Shown in pieces: positions 26,263 to 37,600 of a stretch of 64,000 bases of DNA (position 1 is the stretch's first letter; every line of letters starts with the position of its first letter). The translations under genes and the position numbers were made by a program. Location: the NCBI RefSeq assembly GCF_031179985.1, contig NZ_JAPSHJ010000003.1, positions 95,071 through 159,070 on the forward strand. The letters run 5' to 3'. The notes under the pieces were generated by a model, which made no database searches, was not told the DNA's origin, and saw only the letters and a list, made by a program, of their open reading frames with translations. This DNA is from Arthrobacter sp. (GTDB lineage Bacteria > Actinomycetota > Actinomycetes > Actinomycetales > Micrococcaceae).

Positions 26263-27903
26263 TCAGGGCACGCAGGCCTTAGCAGGTTCCGGCGTTCCCT
26301 GGCCGTTGCTGCGACGGATCACCACTTCTACGCAGGTTTGGGCGTCCGGGCTGGCGGCCAGCACGGCTTGGGCTTGGCTGGAGGTGGTGTACTCGCCCGA
26401 CTCCATAACAGAAACAGGGCGCCACATATACACATCCCCTTCTGCCGGGGCCGGGTTTTCCCACGTGAAAGTGACGCTGCCGCCTGTCTTTGTTCCGGCC
26501 AGCTTGGAGGGTGCCGGGACCACGCTACCCGGGCCAACGGCATCCAGCGGTCCGTCCAGCCCGGGGGTGCTCTGTGGTGCACTGGGTGTGGTGCCGACGC
26601 CGTTGACCAGCAGCACAGCTGTCACAGCGGCAGCCGCAAGCACTCCCCCGGCTGCCAGTAGCAGCCACTTGCGACCACCCCGGGAGTCCGGCTCAACAGC
26701 AGCTTCGGGCACCGAATCGGGCTCAGCCGGGCGGAGTTGTGTGTCCTCCACCGGCAACGGCGTCATTGGCGCCGGGCGGTCCCATCCGATCCGGGCGGCA
26801 GTCGCAGCCCCGGGAGACGGGGCAGCCGGCAGCGACGCCGGGGACAGCGGGACGGCCGAAGTCACCTGGGCCCCGCGGGCAACGGTCGTGTCCTGGCCGG
26901 ATCCTGGCAGCGTGGATTCTGGCATCGTGGAACCCGTTGGTCCATTGGGGCGCGGGTCGATGGAAACCACGCCGCGTATCCGGGTTGCATCTTCGGAGGC
27001 GTTGTCGCCGGGATGATCCGCGTCGTGGCCGTCGTCGAGCACTTCAAACCGTGTCACAGAGAGGCTAAGCTCCGCCTGGACACGCTGCAGCGCCAGGGCA
27101 AGCGCGTGGGCTGAGGGATACCTGGACTCGGGCTGCTTGGCCATGGCCGTAGCCAACACAAGTTGCAGCGACTGCGGGACGTCGATCCGGCCCAGGTTGG
27201 GTAGTGGTCTGGAGGCGATCCGAGACATGAGTTCGCGAGGCGAGTTGACGCCGCCGGGCAACGCGAACGGCGAGTGGCCGGCAAGCAAAGTATAGATCGT
27301 GGCACCCAGCGCCCAGACGTCCACCATCACGCCGTCGGCATCCGTGCCCCGGAAGGCCTCTGGCGGGGACCACGGGATGGACATTCCGCCCTCCTCCTCA
27401 GCGGCCGAGTCTGTGGTGCCCGAAATACCAAAGTCGGTCAGCGCGGGCCGGTTGTAGTCGGTCACCAAAATGTTGGCCGGCTTGATGTCCCGGTGGACGA
27501 TGCCCGCCCGGTGGGCGGTTTCGACGGCGGAAGCCACCTGGATGCCCACGGCCAATGCATCGTCCACGCTGAAGCGTTGCCGCCGTAGCCTGGCATCCAG
27601 ATTCGGCTTGGAGCAATACTCCATGGCCAGGTAGGAATGTCCGGAAGCTGTGACGTTGGCTTCGTAGATCGTAACGATGAAGGGGTGCGTTGACAGCTGC
27701 GCCATCAGGTTCGCCTCGGACTCGAACCGGCTGCGCGCGCCCTCGGTCTTCAGGTCCGAGGTCAGAACCTTGACTGCAACCCTGCGCCGCGGCCGGTCCT
27801 GTTCGTACAGGTACACATCGGCGAAACCGCCGGAGCCGAGGGGCTGGACGTACTTGTAGCCTTCGATGGCCGGAGGCGCAGCCAGCCCACGTTTTGCACT
27901 CAT
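26263..27903 (-). CDS. Receptor-type serine/threonine protein kinase (PknB/PknD-like)
   Basis: This is a 546-residue protein. The kinase domain (about 12-275) has the Gly loop LGSGGFADVYLYE, AVKVL, the HRD loop IVHRDIKPANILV and LTDFGISG; the APE motif reads SPPEAF. A Pro/Ser-rich juxtamembrane linker and one membrane helix (WLLLAAGGVLAAAAVTAVLL, about 413-437) follow, then an extracytoplasmic domain of about 105 residues with an FN3-like pattern (GGSVTFTWENPAP). All catalytic residues are present, so it should be active. It ends the operon of the giant Ig-like protein, DUF58 and transglutaminase genes, 36 bp after the last of these. There is no PASTA repeat. Confidence 0.92.
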   Translation of the reverse strand: MSAKRGLAAPPAIEGYKYVQPLGSGGFADVYLYEQDRPRRRVAVKVLTSDLKTEGARSRFESEANLMAQLSTHPFIVTIYEANVTASGHSYLAMEYCSKPNLDARLRRQRFSVDDALAVGIQVASAVETAHRAGIVHRDIKPANILVTDYNRPALTDFGISGTTDSAAEEEGGMSIPWSPPEAFRGTDADGVMVDVWALGATIYTLLAGHSPFALPGGVNSPRELMSRIASRPLPNLGRIDVPQSLQLVLATAMAKQPESRYPSAHALALALQRVQAELSLSVTRFEVLDDGHDADHPGDNASEDATRIRGVVSIDPRPNGPTGSTMPESTLPGSGQDTTVARGAQVTSAVPLSPASLPAAPSPGAATAARIGWDRPAPMTPLPVEDTQLRPAEPDSVPEAAVEPDSRGGRKWLLLAAGGVLAAAAVTAVLLVNGVGTTPSAPQSTPGLDGPLDAVGPGSVVPAPSKLAGTKTGGSVTFTWENPAPAEGDVYMWRPVSVMESGEYTTSSQAQAVLAASPDAQTCVEVVIRRSNGQGTPEPAKACVP

Positions 27904-27939
27904 GTCAATTCCTCCAGCAGTAATCGCGTATCAGCCAAG

Positions 27940-30345
27940 TCAGGTGTCCCTCCCGGAATGCCACAGTGAGGCCAACAGCGCGCGCAGTTGTGAACGCACC
28001 CCGCCCTCGGCCAGGGACCGTAATGAGAACTTCGCCCGCTGCCGCTGCCAGAAACCCACGGAGCCGGTCATCTGCTGCAGGGAAGAGTCCACGTCCGTCC
28101 AAAACGCCCGAATGTCCTCGTCGGTGGGGTCCCCTGCGGCGAAGATCGCTTTGTCGGCCCGGTGCGCCAGCAGCATTGTGGTGGAACTGGTGGCCGGGAA
28201 CGCTTCGGCGAGGTTGGCGGCGTTTTCACGGCGAGTGGCACCAGCAGGAACTCTTGTGCCCAGATCTGTAGCCGTGCTCATGATCTCGCTCCAGCCGCCG
28301 CTGATGCGGTCTGCTGCCGATCCGCCCGATGCCCGGCGCTTCCGGCGCCGCAACTTTAGCCAGGCGATGAGCAGCAACGGAAGGAGAAGGACGGCCACGG
28401 GGATCAGGCCAAGGCCAATCGCCAGGAGGATGGGCCCCAGGAAGCCCCAGAAGCCCTGCTCGTTCTGCTCGGCATCCTGGGCATCAGGGGCGGAGTCGGG
28501 CGGCAGTTCCACAGGAGGCTGGGGCGGCGGGGGCGGCTGCAGGACCTGAGGTTGTGGCTTGGACCGGGGTTCCGGGTCGGGTGGGATGGGCACGTTGTCC
28601 TCGGAAGGCGTCGGGTTGAAAGGCACCCAGCCCGCTCCTGCGAAGGCCACCTCGACCCACGCGTGCACGTCGTTCCCGGTGATCTCAACAGTGCCGGATT
28701 GCTGCGGTTCTTTCGGGTCCGGGTAGAAGCCCATGACCACGCGCGCTGGAATGCCCAGTTCGCGGGCCATGAGTGCCATGGCCACGGCGTACTGTTCGTC
28801 ATCGCCCACCATCTGCTTGGCATTGAGCATTGATGCAATGCGCTGGGCGCCGTGCCCGGACATGCTCCGCACCTCGCCGTCCAGTCCATGGCTGAACGCG
28901 CCCTGCTTGGAGAGGGCAGCCTCCAGTTTGCGGACCCGCTCGATGGGCAGTGATGAGTCGCCGACAATCTCGTTGGCCTTGGCCGCCACTATCTGCGGAA
29001 CGCTTTCAACCGGGGGAAGGACCACCGCGGCAAACTCCGCCTGGGCCAGTTCTGAGTCCGTGGGCAGCGATGGGTACGCTACCCCCAGGTGGTAGGTGTC
29101 CCCGCCCTGGAGCCTGGCCGTGGTGATGGCAGTGTCCGTTGCCGCGTTGAAGAACAACGAGTCGTCCAGCTGACTGGCCCTCGCGCCGCCGAAGTCCACA
29201 CTCTGAAGGTTCCCGCTGGAGGGCAGCCAGACCCCCTTGTAGGCTTCCACGGTCACCTGCACCGGCGTGGTACCGGCCTGGTTGGCGGTGCTGCTTGCGG
29301 CAGGCCCGGCGCTTTGGATCCGTGCAGACCCGATGGCCGCGGCATTGCTGATGGGAGAAAAGTTGCTGGAGCCGCTGCCGTAGACGTCGAACACCACGCC
29401 GTCGTAGGAGTCCAGCGTGGCCAGCCGGATCCGCGCCCCTGCGGGGAGTCCTGTCACCGCCAGGAGCTTTGTCTCCTTCTGGTTCTTCACATAGTCCCGG
29501 AAGGTGGCCAACGGGCTGGCGTAGTCGCGCAGGTCCAAGGGTGGAACCACAGCATCGCGCAGGATCAGGCGCGTGGAGGAGGCGCTCAGCACCGGAGACG
29601 CTGCCAGCGCCACGGCACCGGCCACGGCAAGGATCAACACCCCGGAGAGGCCGCGGTGCAGCCGGACTCCCGAAGACGCCAAGGAGGGCGAGGCCTCGTG
29701 ACGCACGACGGCGGTGGGCGCGGCTGTGGCGTGCCGGCGAAACGCCAGCCAGGCCACTGCAATGGCCACAAACAGCATCCCGCGGACCGCAGCGAACGAT
29801 GTTTGGTGAGTGCCCATGGCCGTGGCCAGCAAGAACAAAGCCGCCGCGGGCAGGACGGCCCAGGCAGGATTTCGTAGCCGCCAGGCCATGGTTCCGGCAA
29901 GGAGGGCACCAACATAGGCGCCCAGGAAAGGGACCACCAGCAGTCCGTTCCCCACCCCCACCGGAGCAGCGCTGGTGAGGAGCTGCTTCCAGCTGAGCAC
30001 CACGCCCGCCAGGATAACCCGCAATGATTCCAGTGAGGGCAGCACGCCGGCGATCGCTTGGCCGGGAGCCGCCAGGGCGCTTCCGAAGACCAGATACGCG
30101 AGCACGGCCAGTGCCATGGTGAGCAGCACGCCCAGCCTGTGCCGGGCGGCCACGGCCGCGAGGACCAGGCCCACGGCAATGCCGCCGAGGCCAGCGAGCA
30201 GGAAGTGCCAGTCTCCGGCGAAAGTGGAGTGGAGACCGAGCACCCCCACGGCCAGCAAGGCCCCGAGGGCCGCAGCATCCGCCCATAGGTAGGTCGGCCA
30301 GACGGCGGGTACACGTCCCGGGGCCCGCCGTGAGGTCCCGGTCAT
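27940..30345 (-). CDS. Transglutaminase-like membrane protein (TgpA/DUF3488 type)
   Basis: This 801-residue protein has about seven N-terminal membrane helices (DUF3488-like), a large extracytoplasmic part, a transglutaminase core with the nucleophile position in DDEQYAVAMALMARELGIPA (Cys replaced: the residue before AVAMAL is Tyr, as in DEQYA), then GNDVHAWVEVAF with the catalytic His. A Pro-rich stretch, one more membrane helix and a cytoplasmic tail follow (DUF4129-like). The usual CxxFA/CEYFA nucleophile is therefore not present, and the enzyme may be non-catalytic or binding-only. It overlaps the DUF58 gene by 4 bp. Confidence 0.88.
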   Translation of the reverse strand: MTGTSRRAPGRVPAVWPTYLWADAAALGALLAVGVLGLHSTFAGDWHFLLAGLGGIAVGLVLAAVAARHRLGVLLTMALAVLAYLVFGSALAAPGQAIAGVLPSLESLRVILAGVVLSWKQLLTSAAPVGVGNGLLVVPFLGAYVGALLAGTMAWRLRNPAWAVLPAAALFLLATAMGTHQTSFAAVRGMLFVAIAVAWLAFRRHATAAPTAVVRHEASPSLASSGVRLHRGLSGVLILAVAGAVALAASPVLSASSTRLILRDAVVPPLDLRDYASPLATFRDYVKNQKETKLLAVTGLPAGARIRLATLDSYDGVVFDVYGSGSSNFSPISNAAAIGSARIQSAGPAASSTANQAGTTPVQVTVEAYKGVWLPSSGNLQSVDFGGARASQLDDSLFFNAATDTAITTARLQGGDTYHLGVAYPSLPTDSELAQAEFAAVVLPPVESVPQIVAAKANEIVGDSSLPIERVRKLEAALSKQGAFSHGLDGEVRSMSGHGAQRIASMLNAKQMVGDDEQYAVAMALMARELGIPARVVMGFYPDPKEPQQSGTVEITGNDVHAWVEVAFAGAGWVPFNPTPSEDNVPIPPDPEPRSKPQPQVLQPPPPPQPPVELPPDSAPDAQDAEQNEQGFWGFLGPILLAIGLGLIPVAVLLLPLLLIAWLKLRRRKRRASGGSAADRISGGWSEIMSTATDLGTRVPAGATRRENAANLAEAFPATSSTTMLLAHRADKAIFAAGDPTDEDIRAFWTDVDSSLQQMTGSVGFWQRQRAKFSLRSLAEGGVRSQLRALLASLWHSGRDT

Positions 30346-31562
30346 GCCACTGCCTTGACCAGCAAGCGGGGCAGCTCGGTAAGCTCTCCGAGTGTCAGGA
30401 CCGTCAGGTCCCCGATGGCGCGGCGGTCCAGGGCGGCGCCCGTGTGGCAGCGGACGGCGAAGCAGCGTACGCCTGGAGGCGCTGACGCCGCGGCCGTCCG
30501 TAGCTGTGCGGATGTCACGGCCGTACCCACCACAAAGAACATAACGGAAGCGTTGGGGACGGCATCGCCGGTGAGACGCGCGACGTCGGTGGCAGTCACC
30601 CGGGAGCTCTCCCCCGCGAGGCGGGTCATGCCGTCCAACAGGATCCGGGCCGTGTCCGTGCGGAGGCGGCCGTCCTGGGTAAGCATGCTCACCTCGCGCT
30701 GCTCGCGGATGGCCTGCTTGCCGATGGACGCGGCGGCCGAGATAGCCAGTTCCAGGTCTTCCTCTGAGACATATTCGTCGAGGTTGGTGGAGAGCGCCAT
30801 GGCCAAATGGGAGCGCCTGGTCTCCTCGAACTGGCGGACCATGAGCTTGCCTGTGCGCGCCGTGGTTTTCCAGTGGATGTGGCGCCTGTCATCGCCCGGA
30901 ACGTAGTCGCGCAGGGCGTGGAAGGACACGTCAGCGTTGGAGAGGTTGGTGGTTGGCAGGCCTTCAAGGTCTCGGATGAGCCCCTCGGCTGACCCTGACA
31001 GGGACACCGTACGGGGATGGACGTAGAGGTCCGTTGCGTCGGTAAGGGTGACGTGGCGGCTCAGCAGCCGCAACGGGTCGGCACGGACGGACCGGACCGG
31101 CCCAACGGTGATCACGGAGCGGACAGCTGTGGGGATGGTGAAGAGGTCCTCGTGTACATCGTCCGGCTTGAGTCGCGGCACAGCGAAGGATGCCGTGCCT
31201 GCGCCTACCGGCAGTTCGATCGACGCCGGAAGCAGCGCGCGGTCCGAGGTGTTGGACACGGAGATGCTGCCCACAGCCATTTCCCCCACCTCCACCCTGG
31301 TCTTGGCGAGGTCCATGACCACTCCGTAGGACGTGCTGCCGATCACAAACGCCGCCGCCATCACCAGCAGTACGAAGGCAACGGCGGCCGCGGTGATCGT
31401 TTCCTCCCACCCGAGGACGGCGCCGATGAGCCAGAAGCCCAGGCCTGCAGCCAGGACCTGCCAGCCCAGCACAGTGACCAGCTGAAAGGCCGGCGGCCGG
31501 GCAGCCAGGAGGGTACGGCCAAGGCCGGCTGCGGCGGACGGGATGTTCGGCATGAATCGCAT
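30342..31562 (-). CDS. DUF58 domain protein
   Basis: This protein has about 406 residues, two N-terminal membrane helices, and the DUF58 motif FHALRDYVPGDDRRHIHWKT followed by GKLMVRQFE. The rest is a vWA-like fold (HLAMALSTNLDEYVSEEDLE). DUF58 proteins are normally partners of a MoxR AAA+ ATPase; none is encoded nearby. The start is uncertain: ATG at 31562 or 31553, or a TTG at 31631 only 3 bp after the stop of the giant gene. None has a strong ribosome site. Confidence 0.88.
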   Translation of the reverse strand: MRFMPNIPSAAAGLGRTLLAARPPAFQLVTVLGWQVLAAGLGFWLIGAVLGWEETITAAAVAFVLLVMAAAFVIGSTSYGVVMDLAKTRVEVGEMAVGSISVSNTSDRALLPASIELPVGAGTASFAVPRLKPDDVHEDLFTIPTAVRSVITVGPVRSVRADPLRLLSRHVTLTDATDLYVHPRTVSLSGSAEGLIRDLEGLPTTNLSNADVSFHALRDYVPGDDRRHIHWKTTARTGKLMVRQFEETRRSHLAMALSTNLDEYVSEEDLELAISAAASIGKQAIREQREVSMLTQDGRLRTDTARILLDGMTRLAGESSRVTATDVARLTGDAVPNASVMFFVVGTAVTSAQLRTAAASAPPGVRCFAVRCHTGAALDRRAIGDLTVLTLGELTELPRLLVKAVA

Positions 31563-31634
31563 CTTTCGGACGGGCTGGGAAGGTTCCTGGTCGTTGGGCC
31601 CGCTGCTCAGGAGCAGCAAAGCCTCAAACAAGCC

Positions 31635-34600
31635 TCAGCAGGGAGGGATTCCCGAGTCGACGGGACCGTCACTGGGACGGATCCAGAGATTGTTGATGAC
31701 CTTGTACCAAACCGTGCTGGTAGTGCCCGTGTCCTGGCCGGTGTTGCCGTCATAGATCCTGTACGGCGCACCGTTCGTCACGCATTGGAGCTGGACCTTG
31801 GTTCCCTCCTCGACGAACTGACCACCGCCTGCGGCACAGTTCGCTCGAGTATCAGATGCCGTAGTGCTGTTGGTCGGCCATTCGCAAGTCCCAGGACTCT
31901 TGGGACCGTTCTGCACGGTCATGTACTTCGCGGGGGCCGTCTGGCCTGATGCGTTCACCGCGGTGCGCTGCCCCAAGTCGTCCACTGTGGTCACCGTTAT
32001 CGAAACGGACTGGTCATAGCCGTTACCTGCCGTGACTGACCCGCCGCCGGCGCCTAGAGTCCCGGATTTTCCGTCGGAGGTCTGATAGTCCAAGCCAACG
32101 ACGGAACGGCCGTTGTTAGCCACGGAACCAATGTCGAAACGGACCGACGTCGCCACGGTTACCGCGTTGACGCTGGCCCCGAACGGTTTTCCGTAGGGCG
32201 CCACCGCGTTGGAGTTGGTTACCGGACCTTCGTGAGTGGCACCGTCCAAGCTGTTCACGGCCCGCACACCGATGGTGTAGTTCCCGTTGTTAGGCACCCC
32301 GCTCCGGACCACCTTGTCTGCCGGGAGCGTCAGGAAGCCGCCGCCATTGACCTGGTATTGGTACGTGGGCGTGGCCCCGTTTCCGTCTGCGGGCTGGAAG
32401 GTCAGCTGCACGGCGTTGTCCAATGGATCCGCCTGCACTGCTGGCACAGCCCCGGGGGCGCCAAACGCACGCTTGGGATCCGATGGCGGGCTGGCCGCGG
32501 AGCTGCCCGCCTTGTTTTGGGCCACCACCCTGAACGAGTAGTCCGTGTCCGAGTTGCCCACCGTCATCGCCACGCCCAGCTGACTGCCGGACACAGTCTT
32601 GCTCGAGACCACCGCGCCACCCTGTTCGGCGGTCACTGTGTACGTGTCGATAGCCGCGCCGTTCTCCGGTGCCGCGGCCCAACTGACGGTCATGATGGAC
32701 TCCGATCCACCCGAAGTGGAACGCGTGGCGCTGGGCTTGCCCGGCGCTCCGGGCAGACCCGCCGGGATCCCGCTGGCTGAATACGCGCTCCAGTCCGACG
32801 GATCCGGCGCCTTGTTGGAAGCCTGGACCCGCACTTGGTAGGGGGTACCGTTCTGCAGTCCAGTCCACTGAAATGACGTGCCTGCGATGTTGCTGACCCG
32901 GACGTTCCCGCCCGGGGGTGCGGGTGAAATCTCCAGGTTGTAGGACTCGACCGGCGAGCCGGGGCTGTTGGGCACAGCCCACTTGACCGCGAGCTCCTTG
33001 TCTCCGAACACCAGGGTGGGCGGGGCCGGGGCGTCTGGCTTCGCGTCAGGGCGGGCGGGAGCGGAGGCCGGCGACGCCGCGGAGTCTCCAACCTCGTTGG
33101 TGGCAACCACTGTGAAGGTGTATTCAACGTTGTTGGTGAGCCCGCTGAGGGTGCACGTGGTTGCCGGGCATTGCTGGGAGAAGCCACTGCTTCCGGACAC
33201 TTTGTAACCGGTTATGGGCGAACCGTTGTTGGCCGGCGGGGACCAGTTCAGGACCACTGTCCGGTCCCGCACTTCACTCACGGTCGGCGTGGCAGGAGCG
33301 TCGGGCTTGTCCTTGACGGTCAGCCGGACGCGGCCATCAACTTCGCGTTCGGCATCCTGGGTCTTGTCCTGAACCCGGTAGCGCACAACCATGGTGCCAA
33401 CAAAGTTGTCCGCTGGCGTCACTGTCACCGCATCACCTTCCACGGTGGCCCTACCGGTGCCGGTTTCCACTGTGGCGCTGAGGATCTTCAGCGGCGACTC
33501 GGGGAACGGATTGCTGTCGTTCTCCAGCACATTCACGCGCTCGGCCTGGCCTGCGCGGGCGCTGGCCACCACGTCGTCATTCACTCCGGCAAGGGGACGC
33601 TTGGACGCCACCACCTGGACTGTGACGGTGCCGCCAACCGGGGCACTGCGTCCGTCAGTGACAGTAAGAGCCAGGGTGAGGGTAGCGCCCTTGGTGGCAA
33701 CGTCGTCGGCCGTTACCTTCAGGGTGCCGCCGTCCAGGGCAACCTTGATGCCCGCGGGAGATGACCCGGACAGGGCGAAGGCAAGTTTATCCTTGTCCGC
33801 CTCGTCCACGTCGCTGGCCACCTGACGGAGGTCCAGGACAGCTTCCTCGCCCACTGCGGTTTCCAGGCTGCTGCCAGGAAAGACAGGGGCGTGATTCCGG
33901 GCGGGGTCCGGGAGCACACGGATGCTCAACGTAAGCATTGCCACCCGGCCATCCGGATCGTCAACGCTGGCCCCGTCGGTCACTTCAAAACTCACGGCGG
34001 CCGGGCCGGAATAATCGTCCGCAGAGGTGAACACCAGTGTTGTCCCGTCCTTGACCAGCGGCGCGCCATTGGAGGCCACTGCCCGGACCTTCGTGTCCTG
34101 GGTGATGCGCGGAGTCTTGCCCGCGCGCACCACTACCAGTTCCTGCAGGTTCATGGTGAGCAGCTGGCCGCTGACCACTTCCAGCGGGGCGCTGCTCCTC
34201 AGGGCCGGGCCTTGGTCCTTCAGTCCGGGGAGCATAATGAAGGCCGTGGAGGAAAGTTTGTCCACGTCTGTGACCGTGTACGGGATGATCTGGGCTTCAT
34301 CGCCGAGCGTCACCGAGACCGTTCCGGTACCGGACACCCGTGCTGTGGGGGCGGGTTGCGGGAAGCTGATTGCCAACTCGCCGGCCACACCGTCAGCGTC
34401 CTCATCGTTCTTTAGGACCGGGACATCCACCACGGTCTTGCCCAGCGTCTCGGCGAAGGTCACGCGGTCGTCACGGGCGATGGGTGGCAGTTGGGGAGCA
34501 TCGCTGCGGACCACCACCTTAAGGGTTCCGACGGCGGCGCCACCTCGCCCGTCCGTGATGCCGTAGTAGACAATAACCGTTCCCGGCGCAGCGGGGGAGG

Positions 34601-37600
34601 TCAGTTGGACGCGGCCGTCCTTGACCTCAGCAGCCAGTTCAGCGGCGGCCTCCAGCCCACCATTCGCTAGGCTCACCGGGTCGCCGTCGGGGTCGGCATC
34701 GTTAGAGAGCACGTCGGCTGCAATGTGGCGTCCCGGCAGCACCGTGACTGTGTCCTCCACCGCTACCGGGTTCTGGTTGCTGCCGGAGGCAGGGGCAATG
34801 CCCACCACCACCGACGCTGTGGAGCGGGCACCGAAACGGTCCTCCACCACGTAGGAGAACAGGTCCTGGCCGGAGGCCTTTTGCGAGGCGGTGTACTCGA
34901 TCCAGGTGGCGCCCACCATGGCGGTGCCCTTGCCTGGAGCCTGCTCCAGGCCGATCAGCGTCACGGAGTCGCCGTCCGGGTCGATGCCGTCCAACGGAAT
35001 ACTGATGCGTGAAGTCTTACCTGCGATGACCCGGGCGGTGACCTTCTGCGGGAGCGGGCGCGAGTTCTGTTCCGCCCCGCCGCCGCGGATGTGGATAGTC
35101 ACCTGGGCGGAGTCTTCCTGGCCGTCCGGTCCCGTCACGGCGTAGATGGCGTGGACGGTCATGGCGGTGGGGCCGGCCTTGAATCGCAACACGTCGCCCG
35201 AGACTGCGAGCAGCCCCTGGGCCGGGTCCACGCCCTGGATCAGGACGGGGTTGAGCTTCAGCTTGGAGCCGTTGGGGTGGCTGTCGTTGGCCAGGACGCT
35301 GATAGTGGCGACGTCGTTGGCGCGGACGGTGATTTCATCGGCCGTGGCCACCGGCGGCAGGAGCTTGCTGGGTGCCGGCACAGGCACCACTGTCACCTCA
35401 CCGGTCGCGCTGGCTGTTCCGTTGGAGACCGTGTAGGTGAAGCTGGTAGGTGAGGTAAGGCCGCGGACATCAGTGATGCGCAGGATGTGGTGGTCCAGCA
35501 CTGCGATGCCGATGGCGGTGCTCTTTGGCTGGCTGACCGATTGGATGACAAGTACGCCGCCCGCTGGATCAGAGTCGTTGGCCAGGGCATCTATGAGCAC
35601 CTCGCCGCCCACCGGAAGCAGGGCAAGGTCTGCCACTGCCACCGGCGGCTCGGCGCTTGCGCCGGCAGAACTGATTTCTATGCGGATGAGCCCCGCGGAG
35701 CTCTCGGGCCCGTTCGTGACAAGGTAGGTGAGGTAGTACGTTCCAGGGTTTGCGGCACGGAAGCGGAAGGTGCCTGACTGGTAGTCCGGCGTGACACTGA
35801 GGTCAGCAGGAGTGTCCACCCGGGTGAGGCGGAGGGTGCCGCCTGCAGGGTCAACATCGTTACCCAGCGGAGAGACCACCAGATCCTGTCCGGCAATGCC
35901 GGCAGCGTGGTCCGCGTTGGCTTTAGGCGGGAGGCTGCCCTTGGCCCGGACGTCCACGATCAACTTGCCCTCCGTCTGAGCCTGGCCGTCCGATACCACC
36001 AGTACGACTTCTTTCCGGCCCAGGCTGGTGCCCACGTCCTGGAAGGTGAGCTGCCCATCGGGACGGACCCGAACCTGGTCCCCCTCGCTGGAGGCGGTTG
36101 CCGCCAACAGCAGGAGGTCGTCGCCGTCGGGGTCTATCCAGTCGGTGAGAACGTTTTGGCTGATGCTCTTGCCCTGCTCCAGCAGGATGGTGGGTACACG
36201 CTTCTGCGTGGGGCCTTCATTGGTGGCCCGGTCCTTGACGGTGAGCGTGACCCTGGCCGTTGCCGTTCCGCCGCGACCGTCGTTGGCCTGGTATTGGAAC
36301 GACGCTGCCCCGCTGGCATCCGCTGGAACGGTCACCTGCATTCCCGTTCCGTTGTAGACGGCCTGCAAAGAGCCGACGGCGGGAGGCTCGCCCTGCAAAC
36401 GGGCGGTGAGAACATCGCCGTCGGGGTCGGAATCGTTATCCAGGAGCGGCAGCAGTGTGGTCCGGCCGGGGCGGACGCCGAACTGGTCATCCACGGCAGT
36501 GGGAGGCCGGTTTTCCTTCGTGCGGTCCGGCAGGGTGTTCACCGGGTTGTTGTCCGCTGCGTTCTCGTCCTGATCGTCCGATTTGTCCGGTGGCGGGATC
36601 ACATCGTCCCAGTTGGAAACGAGGCGCATGTTCTCGGTCACCAGCCAGACGTCGCCGGAGTAGACGTCGTTGAGAACCACCACATTGCGGTTGACGCGGA
36701 ACACGAAGTCTGCGCGGGCACCGGTCGTCGGAATGTCCTGGCGGGCGTTGTCGTTGGGGTTGTCACAGTCGCGGACGTATTTTTGCGACCCTGCCCACGC
36801 GGCGTAGAGACAAGAGCCCAAACGCACCGGGGCGGCAGCATTTCCAGTGGCGCCGAGGTCCGTGACGATGGCCGCAGAGCCGTCCAGTGGTTGTTTGATG
36901 AGGGCTTTGGAAGTGGCCACGGCAACGAAGGACGCGTCGGCGCCGCTCTGCTGGATCCTGGCGCCCGCGGGATCGGGCAGGGCCACTTTCTTGCCACCGG
37001 GCAGGTACAGGGAACCGGTTGCGGGGTCCAGTACCACTGGCTTGTCCCCCACTGCCGCGATCTGGGCGTTCTGGATGTTGCGGAGCAGGGCATACTCGAC
37101 GGATTTCTCGGAGGCGATGGCTCCGGCGCTATCCAGCTGCAGTGTGGTGAGCTCGCCCTTGGCCGGGTTAGCCGCGTAAACAACGTCGTTGGCACCTACG
37201 GTGGCAACCACTCCTTTGGCGTCTGTCAGCACAGGCTCCGACGAGGCTGGGTCGAAGGAGCCGAGGGCATTGCTGTCAGTAACCCAGAGCCTGCCGTTTT
37301 CCTGGTTCGCGAGCGCAATTGCTTTCTGGCCGAAACTCACGGCCACAGGGGTGGGCAGTGCCTGGGGCTGCCCCAGAACCACGTCAGTGACGCTGACGGG
37401 GCTGAGAGTGGATTTGCTGTGGTCCGAGAGGAACACAGTGCCGGCGTTCTGCAGGACGTCAAAGTCGGGACTGGCGGCCATCAGGCCCCCATCCAACAGC
37501 TTGGACTGGAAGTTCAAATGGCCCACGAGGTTCTTGCTGGTGTTGGTGACCCACACACCGCCGTCATTCAGGTCAACCTGGGTGACTGTAAATCCCGGAT

